From the NCBI GenBank assembly GCA_038148435.1, contig JAYQVM010000081.1, forward strand, positions 1 through 7,796: a stretch of 7,796 bases of DNA, given 5' to 3'. Below, in pieces: positions 1 through 5,292 of the stretch (its first letter is position 1; each line of letters opens with the position of its first letter). The notes below the pieces were generated by a model. That model saw only the letters and a program-made list of their open reading frames with translations, ran no database searches and had not been told where the DNA came from. Both the position numbers and the translations under genes were made by a program. This DNA is from UBA5109 sp038148435 (GTDB taxonomy: Bacteria; Pseudomonadota; Gammaproteobacteria; Pseudomonadales; Pseudohongiellaceae).

Positions 1-257
1 ACGAAGTGCGTGTCCATTACCATGGCACTATGATTGATGGGACTGTCTTTGATAGCTCGGTCGATCGTGGTGAGCCTATCAGTTTTCCACTGGATGGTGT
101 TATTGCCGGTTGGACTGAAGGTCTACAGCTAATGCAGGTTGGTGATAAGTATCGCTTTTTTATTCCGTCTGAGCTGGCCTATGGTGCCAATGGTGCTGGG
201 CCAATCCCGCCATATTCAACCCTGATTTTTGATGTGGAACTGCTGGGCATCGAATAA
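1..257 (+). CDS. fklB: FKBP-type peptidyl-prolyl cis-trans isomerase, C-terminal part (5' end cut by window edge)
   Basis: This is the catalytic domain of an FKBP-family prolyl isomerase, which speeds cis-trans isomerisation of Xaa-Pro bonds during protein folding. The reading frame is open from base 3 (first full codon GAA), so the gene begins upstream; the GTG at 6 is an internal codon. Core FKBP signatures appear in order: VHYHG near the left edge, DGTVFDSS with the pocket Asp, RGEPISF, the VIAGW motif with the pocket Val-Ile and Trp, ELAYG with the pocket Tyr, and the closing strand LIFDVELL. All the usual ligand-pocket residues are present, so it should be active. The wording is closest to E. 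coli FklB, then FkpA and Mip. The N-terminal dimerisation region and any signal peptide lie outside the window, so cytoplasmic FklB and periplasmic FkpA/Mip types cannot be fully separated. The stop codon is 15 bases before apeB, which suggests co-transcription. Confidence 0.9.
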   Translation, partial: EVRVHYHGTMIDGTVFDSSVDRGEPISFPLDGVIAGWTEGLQLMQVGDKYRFFIPSELAYGANGAGPIPPYSTLIFDVELLGIE

Positions 258-272
258 GCGGTATTTATCAAG

Positions 273-1583
273 ATGAGCAGTAATATTAGCCTTAATACGG
301 GCTTGTGTGATTTCCTTAGGCAATCACCAACACCTTTCCATGCTGTTAAAAACATCAGTGAAAGCTTGCAGGCTGCAGGCTTTCAAGCCCTATCTGAGGG
401 TGATGTCTGGCAACTTGAAGCCGATAACGCTTATTATGTCACGCGTAATGCTTCTTCGGTAATTGCTTTTCGCACAGGGTCTGGGAATCCGGTAGAACAG
501 GGTTTCCACATGATCGGCACGCACACCGACAGTCCCTGCCTGAAAGTCAAACCTGAGGCGGGGTTTGTTAGTGCTGGCTATGCCCAGCTGGGTGTCGAAG
601 TTTATGGCGGAGTCCTGATGAATCCCTGGTTTGATCGTGACCTTTCACTGGCAGGCCGGGTGAATTATGAAGACAGTGCAGGCCTGATAAAGGCTGTTCT
701 GATCGATTTTCAGAAGGCCATTGCAACGATTCCCAGTTTGGCTATACACCTGGACCGTGAAGCCAACAAGAGTCGTTCCATCAATGAGCAGAAACATCTG
801 CCGCCGGTTCTGATGCAGCTTAATGACAAGCAAAAGCATTTCAATTTTTCCGATTTTTTGCTGTTCTACCTGCAGGATGAGCTTGGCCTGTCCGATGTCG
901 AGCAGGTATTGGGCTTTGAGTTGAGTTTGTATGACACGCAAGCTCCTGCACTCATTGGTCTAAAGGGTGAGTTTCTCGCTTCAGCTCGTCTGGATAACTT
1001 ACTCAGCTGTTATGTCGGACTTCAAGCCCTGCTTGACGCTGAGGGAGAGCTGCCTAGTTTGCTGGTTTGTACCGATAACGAAGAGGTTGGCAGTATTTCA
1101 CTTGCCGGTGCAGCCGGCTCATTTCTGGAAGCCGTACTTGAACGAATCGCCGAGAGCTTCTCGCTAGATAAAAAACAGGAAGCCAAGCGACGCATGCTGG
1201 AACATTCCATGTTGCTTTCTGTTGATAATGCGCACGGGATTCACCCTAATTTCATGGATCGCCATGACCAGCAACACGGCCCCATACTGAATCAAGGGCC
1301 TGTGTTAAAAGTGAATGCCAATCAGCGTTATGCCACAACCAGTGAGAGCAGCGCACGCTTTAAAAGCTATTGTAAAAAAGCGGAAGTTCCCCTGCAGAGT
1401 TTTGTGGTGCGGACCGATATGGCCTGTGGTTCTACTATTGGGCCGATTGTGGCTGCCGAGCTTGGTATCAAAACTCTCGATGTCGGTGTGCCAACCTTTG
1501 GTATGCATTCAATTCGGGAACTGGCAGGCAATCAAGATATCAGATATTTGCTGTCAGCTTTACAGGCTTATCTAAGTCGCTAG
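273..1583 (+). CDS. apeB: M18 family aminopeptidase ApeB (aspartyl aminopeptidase-like)
   Basis: The gene encodes a 436-residue cytosolic zinc metallo-aminopeptidase of family M18, which removes N-terminal residues (acidic ones preferred in characterised relatives) from peptides. Length matches bacterial M18 enzymes. The dinuclear metal site of the family is complete: H84 and D86 in GTHTDSP, bridging D241 in SARLDN, the E270-E271 pair in TDNEEVGS (catalytic base and ligand), D318 in SVDNAHG, and H412 in FGMHSIRE. NPWFDRDLSLAGRV (residues 117-130) is also typical of the family. The ATG start gives the normal N-terminus (short lead, then FLRQSPTPFHAV). The Shine-Dalgarno is poor, which fits translation coupled to the isomerase gene 15 bases upstream. 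The 3' end overlaps the 3' end of convergent mnmC by 12 bases. Identity as M18/ApeB is secure; exact substrate preference is inferred from the family. Confidence 0.96.
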   Translation: MSSNISLNTGLCDFLRQSPTPFHAVKNISESLQAAGFQALSEGDVWQLEADNAYYVTRNASSVIAFRTGSGNPVEQGFHMIGTHTDSPCLKVKPEAGFVSAGYAQLGVEVYGGVLMNPWFDRDLSLAGRVNYEDSAGLIKAVLIDFQKAIATIPSLAIHLDREANKSRSINEQKHLPPVLMQLNDKQKHFNFSDFLLFYLQDELGLSDVEQVLGFELSLYDTQAPALIGLKGEFLASARLDNLLSCYVGLQALLDAEGELPSLLVCTDNEEVGSISLAGAAGSFLEAVLERIAESFSLDKKQEAKRRMLEHSMLLSVDNAHGIHPNFMDRHDQQHGPILNQGPVLKVNANQRYATTSESSARFKSYCKKAEVPLQSFVVRTDMACGSTIGPIVAAELGIKTLDVGVPTFGMHSIRELAGNQDIRYLLSALQAYLSR

Positions 1584-3581
1584 ATCTTTCTGACGTTTTA
1601 AATTCCGAATCAAAAAACGGATCGGATGCAGCGCAGCCACCATCTGCCGTGTTAGCGGCAGCGGGCTGCCAGTGATGATTCCTGCTAGATAGGCGGCGCT
1701 TAGTGGTGTACTGCTCAGGGCATGCGAGCCATGGGCAAGGTTGATGAATAGACCCGGTTGCAGAATGGCTTCCTCGGTATTAGTGCCACGGGCATTACGG
1801 CTTAGATCGCTGTAGCGTTCCTGACAGTTCTGATAGTGTTCGACTGGGCCAAGTAAGGGCAGATAATCGGGGCTGCTACAGCGTATTCCACCGCGACTAT
1901 TTAGCGGTCGTTCTGACTGCAGTTCCTCGACCAGATCAGGACTGATTTCCTGCAACAAGTTGAGGTTTTCCTTGATACCCTTATCCACACTCATGTATTC
2001 GTAATCGGTTGCCATGTTTAGGCCGCCAACTAGAAGTTTATGCTCATGGTGGGGTAATAAGTAGCCTCTACCACTGATAATGCATTTGAGTTCAGCTGCT
2101 GCGGGTCTAGCGTATTCATCAAGCTGGCCGAAATTCTTCAGCAATGGATAGTGGCATGTTTGTGTAAAACTAAGGGCGTCGTGACTGTTGGCAATTATCA
2201 GTATCGGAGCGCTGGCGATAGGCCCGGAAGACCCCATGACTTGCCAGGCATGATCCTGATAGGCCAGTTCGAGGGCTTCCTGTTCTAGTTGGACCTTAAT
2301 GTTCGGATCTTTAAGATAAGCCTGGCACAATGCCTGCGGATTGAGTGAGACTGACTGAGGAAAGTAAAGGCCGCCCTGTTGTAGGGTGATGCCGCTCACC
2401 TGACTGGCGGCATGTGCATCAAGCAAGCGTGTAAGTTCTTTCAGGCAGGGGCTTGCATGAAGTTTTTGTTGACGTTTTTGCTGCTGCTCGTCCAGAGCGA
2501 GATGCAGGTGCCCGCTGCTAGACCAATCCAATGAAGCGCTTTCAGAAAGCTGGCGGTAATGGTTCATTGCGTACAGAAATGCCTGTAGGTAGAAATTGTC
2601 AGTAACAGCGGGTTCCAGCGAAACCCGGCATGAAACAACACCTCGATTATTACCGGACGCGCCACCAGCGATAGAGCGCTGGCGCTCAATTACAGTAGGC
2701 TGCCAACCGGCTTTGGCCAGAGCGTGGGCGGTTGAACAGCCAGCCAGACCGGCACCGATGATCAGTGCAGTTTTTGTTTTACTCTTTATTCTTGAAGGCA
2801 GGGTATAGCAATCTGTCTTGTAAGCCTCATGTGCAAGGATACCCTGAAAAACAGCTTTGAGCATATGGCGTTTTCGGCCAAAGCCCTTAACTCTCTGTAC
2901 AGTAAACCGGGATTCATGCAGGGCATGTTTAATAGTTGCAGCAGCGCTATAGGTGCTTAGTGAGCAGTCAGTTTTGCTTAATGCCGCCACTGTCTGACAC
3001 AGGTCTTTTTGCCACAGTTCCGGGTTTTTTGCTGGAGAAAAACCGTCAAGAAACCAGCAGTCCACGCGAAAGCCATTTTTCTGCATGATTCGTCTGAGTT
3101 GTTCCCGGGCATCACCGTATAATAAGTTCAGTGTAACCCTGTATTTGCCAAAGCTGAACTCGCGCTGGTGTATGCCGGGGCACAGTGCTGGCATGTTATC
3201 AAGTAAAGCTGGGCTGAATTTATCCAGTTCAGGGAAAAGCTTTAGCAGGCGTTTCAGGTCATCGCTCTGGAAAGGGTGTAATTCACTGGCGAGGTAATGC
3301 AGGCGTGAAGTTTCTGGTGCTGTGTTGCACCAGAGTCTGCAGCAATTTAAAAAATTGATGCCGGCACCAAAACCCAGTTCCGCTATGGTGAAGTCTTCGC
3401 TCTCAATTTTCTGCCAACGCTCCGCTAGCTTATTGGCCTCCAGGAATACATGTGTGCTTTCTTCCAGTGCCAGGCCCTCGGAGTAATAAACATCTTCGTA
3501 ATCCAGCGAGTAGGGGTAGCCATTTTCCTGCCAGCGAATTCTGGCGGGAGAGACGTCGGATAAGTGTTTATTGCTTGGCAT
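1572..3581 (-). CDS. mnmC: Bifunctional tRNA 5-methylaminomethyl-2-thiouridine biosynthesis protein MnmC
   Basis: MnmC completes the wobble-uridine modification mnm5s2U34 in tRNAs such as those for Lys and Glu. Its FAD domain removes the carboxymethyl group from cmnm5(s2)U, and its methyltransferase domain then methylates the resulting nm5(s2)U with SAM. The 669-residue product is close to the E. coli enzyme in length. The N-terminal half carries the SAM loop GFGAG (70-74) and LDGFSPAKNPELW with D179. The C-terminal half begins with a Rossmann dinucleotide motif GAGLAG (276-281) and the acidic residue E299 that should bind the FAD ribose. RGGIRCSSPDYLPLLGP and the HPIRFLIRNLKR tail are family-typical. 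I chose ATG at 3581, which overlaps rluE by 14 bases; an in-frame TTG at 3590 would add three residues. Neither has a clear ribosome site, so coupling to rluE is likely. One near-C-terminal motif reads GSHALSS where E. coli has an Arg-containing version. Confidence 0.96.
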   Translation of the reverse strand: MPSNKHLSDVSPARIRWQENGYPYSLDYEDVYYSEGLALEESTHVFLEANKLAERWQKIESEDFTIAELGFGAGINFLNCCRLWCNTAPETSRLHYLASELHPFQSDDLKRLLKLFPELDKFSPALLDNMPALCPGIHQREFSFGKYRVTLNLLYGDAREQLRRIMQKNGFRVDCWFLDGFSPAKNPELWQKDLCQTVAALSKTDCSLSTYSAAATIKHALHESRFTVQRVKGFGRKRHMLKAVFQGILAHEAYKTDCYTLPSRIKSKTKTALIIGAGLAGCSTAHALAKAGWQPTVIERQRSIAGGASGNNRGVVSCRVSLEPAVTDNFYLQAFLYAMNHYRQLSESASLDWSSSGHLHLALDEQQQKRQQKLHASPCLKELTRLLDAHAASQVSGITLQQGGLYFPQSVSLNPQALCQAYLKDPNIKVQLEQEALELAYQDHAWQVMGSSGPIASAPILIIANSHDALSFTQTCHYPLLKNFGQLDEYARPAAAELKCIISGRGYLLPHHEHKLLVGGLNMATDYEYMSVDKGIKENLNLLQEISPDLVEELQSERPLNSRGGIRCSSPDYLPLLGPVEHYQNCQERYSDLSRNARGTNTEEAILQPGLFINLAHGSHALSSTPLSAAYLAGIITGSPLPLTRQMVAALHPIRFLIRNLKRQKDLAT

Positions 3582-4137
3582 TGACGGCAAGCTGAATGAG
3601 ACGATACTGACCAGGCTGCAATCTATCTAAATGCCAATTTCCAATCTTAAATCGTATCAGCCGTAAGGTAGGGAAACCGACAGCTGCAGTCATGCGCCTG
3701 ACCTGCCGGTTTCTTCCCTCACGGATGGATAGGCTTAACCAGGAGGTGGGGATGTACTTGCGTTGCCGAATCGGTGGATCTCTTGGCCAGATGTCCGGCT
3801 GTGCAATAAGCGCTGCCTCGGCCCTGTCAGTCATGCCATCCTTTAAGCGGACACCATGACGCAGATTTTGCAGTGCGTTTTCATCTATTTCTCCTTCGAC
3901 CTGAACCCAGTAATGTTTTTGCATTTTTTGAGCAGGATGTGAAATCCGATGTTGCAATTGACCGTCATCCGTCAGCAGGAGCAAGCCTTCCGAGTCTCTG
4001 TCGAGTCTTCCAGCAGGATATACATTTTGAATAGGGATAAAGTTGGCAAGCGTCAGCCGTTTTTTACCCATCTGAGTTTCATCTCTAAACTGGCTTAGAA
4101 CATTAAAAGGTTTATTGAATAGAATCAACTGACTCAT
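3568..4137 (-). CDS. rluE: 23S rRNA pseudouridine synthase RluE
   Basis: This is an RsuA-family pseudouridine synthase of the RluE subgroup, which in E. coli makes pseudouridine 2457 of 23S rRNA. The protein is 189 residues from the ATG at 4137. An in-frame TTG directly before it (4140) is a less likely start. The catalytic Asp sits in GRLDRDSEG (about residue 46, with LLLLTDDG following). Other family blocks are KHYWVQVEGE, WPRDPPIRQRKYIPTSWL and EGRNRQVRRMTAAVGFPTLRLIR; the last two track E. coli RluE closely. There is no N-terminal S4 RNA-binding domain, which is usual for RluE and separates it from RsuA and RluB. Its 3' end overlaps the start of mnmC, so the two form a transcription unit of rRNA and tRNA modification enzymes. 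A promoter-like element ends six bases before the ATG. Confidence 0.95.
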   Translation of the reverse strand: MSQLILFNKPFNVLSQFRDETQMGKKRLTLANFIPIQNVYPAGRLDRDSEGLLLLTDDGQLQHRISHPAQKMQKHYWVQVEGEIDENALQNLRHGVRLKDGMTDRAEAALIAQPDIWPRDPPIRQRKYIPTSWLSLSIREGRNRQVRRMTAAVGFPTLRLIRFKIGNWHLDRLQPGQYRLIQLAVNAKQ

Positions 4138-4143
4138 CAACCA

Positions 4144-4152
4144 ATGATAGCA
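4144..4152 (-). promoter_or_regulatory. Putative extended -10 promoter element for rluE
   Basis: Reading the minus strand, TGCTATCAT matches the extended -10 consensus (TGnTATAAT) with one mismatch. No convincing -35 hexamer lies 16-18 bases upstream, which extended -10 promoters tolerate. The element ends six bases before the rluE ATG, so transcription would begin at or next to the start codon, giving a leaderless or nearly leaderless mRNA. Read-through from cspD, 111 bases upstream with no clear terminator between, is an alternative source of rluE transcript. The call rests on a short motif only. Confidence 0.35.
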
Positions 4153-4251
4153 GTTTGCTTAAAACTTAGGTGAGAGCCCGAAAACAGCTTCATAAGGCTT
4201 CCGAAAGAAGGAAATCAGAGAGAGGTGGACAGGGCAAAGCAGAGGGCTGGC

Positions 4252-4578
4252 TTATTGATCTGCGGGGTCCTTGACGGATTCGTTTACAGCTTCATCAGGT
4301 TCTGCAGCAAGAACATTATCGGGTGCGGTAACGCCGCTGTTGCTGGTGGCTGCTTCTATAATTTCAACGTGGCCCTCCAAGGGCATGATATTTGCAGCAT
4401 GCAATCCTTTTGGACCGTCAACGATGTCGAATGAGACATTCTGGCCGGCTTTAAGGGTTTTATAACCTTCCATGCCAATAGAAGAATAGTGAGCAAATAA
4501 ATCACCGCCACCGTCATCTGGTAAAATAAATCCGAAGCCTTTTGCATTATTAAACCACTTAACTTGACCAGTACTCAT
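4252..4578 (-). CDS. cspD: Cold-shock-domain protein CspD with an extended acidic C-terminal tail
   Basis: The product is a 108-residue single-stranded nucleic-acid-binding protein. The cold shock domain fills about residues 2-66, with RNP1 as KGFGFI (13-18) and RNP2 as LFAHYS (27-32). The sequence GYKTLKAGQ followed by GPKGLHA is characteristic of CspD rather than of the CspA group. E. coli CspD is induced in stationary phase, inhibits DNA replication and is not cold-inducible. The position, divergent from clpS-clpA, is the same as in E. coli and supports the CspD name. Unlike the 74-residue E. coli protein, this one continues about 40 residues past the domain in an Ala/Glu/Asp-rich, probably disordered tail ending in DPADQ. 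ATG at 4578 is preceded by AGGT at 4584-4587, five bases away, and a matching promoter lies at 4642-4670. The CspD family call is firm; a replication role here is inferred. Confidence 0.93.
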   Translation of the reverse strand: MSTGQVKWFNNAKGFGFILPDDGGGDLFAHYSSIGMEGYKTLKAGQNVSFDIVDGPKGLHAANIMPLEGHVEIIEAATSNSGVTAPDNVLAAEPDEAVNESVKDPADQ

Positions 4579-4641
4579 ACATGACCTGCCTTGTGTCTAA
4601 CTATTTTTTCTTTAATTCTAATTAATAATGAAACTTTACTT

Positions 4642-4670
4642 CATATAACTCCTTTGGAAAATTAAGTCAA
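4642..4670 (-). promoter_or_regulatory. Sigma70-type promoter of cspD
   Basis: On the minus strand a -35 hexamer TTGACT (4670-4665) and a -10 hexamer TATATG (4647-4642) are separated by exactly 17 bases. That is five of six matches to the -35 consensus and four of six to the -10. Predicted transcription start is near 4635, giving a 5' leader of about 57 bases before the cspD ATG. This leader is much shorter than the long cold-responsive leader of cspA, in keeping with CspD not being a cold-induced member. The -35 box partly overlaps a small inverted repeat at 4668-4679. Confidence 0.6.
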
Positions 4671-4769
4671 TTTTAATTGTGTAAAAATTTTGAAATATCA
4701 AATACTAGTCATGATTTTAGCAATAAAGAGTTTTTTTGGGCCAAGGACACATTGTTTTATCAAGAGCCA

Positions 4770-4778
4770 TGGTATAGT
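4770..4778 (+). promoter_or_regulatory. Putative distal extended -10 element for clpS-clpA
   Basis: TGGTATAGT fits the extended -10 pattern (TGn then TATAGT, two mismatches from TATAAT). A TTGTTT at 4752-4757 could act as -35 but with a spacer of only 15 bases. Transcription would start near 4785 and give a leader of roughly 95 bases before the ATG at 4880. It is one of two candidate clpS promoters and cannot be ranked by sequence alone. Confidence 0.3.
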
Positions 4779-4836
4779 TAAGTTGGTAATAAAGTTTCGT
4801 CTCAACAGCAATTCAGACTTCTAATATCGAGCAATT

Positions 4837-4845
4837 TGCTATAAA
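4837..4845 (+). promoter_or_regulatory. Putative proximal extended -10 element for clpS-clpA
   Basis: TGCTATAAA matches the extended -10 consensus apart from its last base and is the strongest -10 candidate before clpS. No good -35 hexamer sits at the expected distance. Initiation would fall around 4852, where an ATG occurs. That ATG is not in the clpS frame; it opens a 24-codon ORF ending at 4926. The clpS start candidates at 4880 and 4916 would then have leaders of about 28 and 64 bases. Confidence 0.4.
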
Positions 4846-4879
4846 CAAATCATGAATGAACACGATGTATTAATCGACA

Positions 4880-5254
4880 ATGAAAGTGAAGACAAACAAG
4901 AAAATAACAAAGTTAATGGCAGCTGATGACGGGATTGAGCGCGAGGGCAATATCAGCGAAGCGCTTGCGCCTGAGGCATTAAAAGTAAAGCCTCCACCGC
5001 TTTATAGAGTTATTCTGTTGAATGATGATTACACGCCGATGGAATTTGTAGTTCAGGTGCTTTGCCAGTTTTTTTCCATGAACGTTGAAACAGCAACAGC
5101 AGTAATGTTGAAGGTTCATACGGAAGGCAAGGGTGTTTGCGGTGTATTTCCCAAGGAGATCGCTGAAACCAAGGCTGTGCTCGTTAATGAATATGCGCGC
5201 GAATTGGAACACCCGCTATTATGTGATATTGAAATTGATAATGACTCTTTATAA
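4880..5254 (+). CDS. clpS: ATP-dependent Clp protease adaptor ClpS
   Basis: ClpS is the adaptor that recognises N-degrons (proteins with bulky hydrophobic N-terminal residues) and delivers them to ClpA in the ClpAP protease. From the ATG at 4880 the protein has 124 residues. The core starts at PPPLYRVILLNDDYTPMEFV, with the N48-D49-D50 triad and M54 of the N-degron pocket. M76 and H80 (in VMLKVHTEGKG) match E. coli M62 and H66. CGVFPKEIAETK, then YARELEHPLLC close the fold. The start is uncertain: the first 12 residues are basic and unlike usual ClpS tails. The in-frame ATG at 4916 would give 112 residues with an acidic N-terminal extension of E. coli length. Neither start has a good Shine-Dalgarno, and an in-frame stop at 4871 bars longer forms. 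It precedes clpA with 38 bases between genes, as expected for an operon. Confidence 0.95.
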   Translation: MKVKTNKKITKLMAADDGIEREGNISEALAPEALKVKPPPLYRVILLNDDYTPMEFVVQVLCQFFSMNVETATAVMLKVHTEGKGVCGVFPKEIAETKAVLVNEYARELEHPLLCDIEIDNDSL

Positions 5255-5272
5255 TTTTTTTGATAAAGAGTC
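5243..5272 (+). repeat. Perfect 10-bp inverted repeat (stem-loop) at the clpS-clpA junction
   Basis: GACTCTTTAT at 5243-5252 is exactly complementary to ATAAAGAGTC at 5263-5272, with a 10-base T-rich loop. The left arm covers the last clpS codons and the first base of its TAA stop (5252-5254); the right arm ends 20 bases before the clpA ATG. No T-run follows the right arm on either strand, so it is not a classical intrinsic terminator. A stem-loop in the intercistronic mRNA is the simplest reading, possibly setting the clpS:clpA ratio by processing, mRNA protection or partial attenuation. That role is inference; the palindrome itself is seen directly. Confidence 0.75.
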
Positions 5273-5292
5273 TTCTCCTGCGGATTAACCCT

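Larger units (their letters stand above)
4579..4879. other. AT-rich divergent regulatory region between cspD and clpS
   Basis: This 301-base gap is clearly richer in A+T than the genes on either side and contains no convincing protein gene. It holds a good promoter facing cspD (4642-4670) and two extended -10 elements facing clpS (4770-4778 and 4837-4845). It also has a short inverted repeat CAATT-TT-AATTG (4668-4679) touching the cspD -35 box, a second one ATGAA-N7-TTCAT (4628-4644) touching its -10 box, and a T7 run at 4731-4737. The first codons of a 24-codon ORF (4852-4926) also begin inside it. No tRNA or known riboswitch fold is apparent. Confidence 0.7.

Noticed and set aside
4141..4251. 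Possible transcription terminator after cspD (short AGCC/GGCT pairings).
   Set aside because: The stems are only four to five bases, widely spaced, with no T-run; not supportable as a terminator.
4636..4655. A perfect Shine-Dalgarno (AAAGGAG) followed four bases later by ATG AAG TAA on the minus strand, resembling a minimal leader ORF for cspD.
   Set aside because: The Shine-Dalgarno falls inside the -35/-10 spacer of the cspD promoter, so it would lie upstream of the predicted transcript start; most likely chance in AT-rich DNA.
4723..4731. ATAAAGAGT, also found in the right arm of the clpS-clpA stem-loop, followed here by a T7 run.
   Set aside because: A nine-base match in AT-rich sequence with no pairing partner nearby; no basis for a shared element or a terminator.
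5260..5292. An in-frame TTG start 11 codons upstream of the chosen clpA ATG.
   Set aside because: The extra residues match no ClpA N-terminus, the codons lie within the stem-loop, and the ATG at 5293 aligns with the E. coli start.
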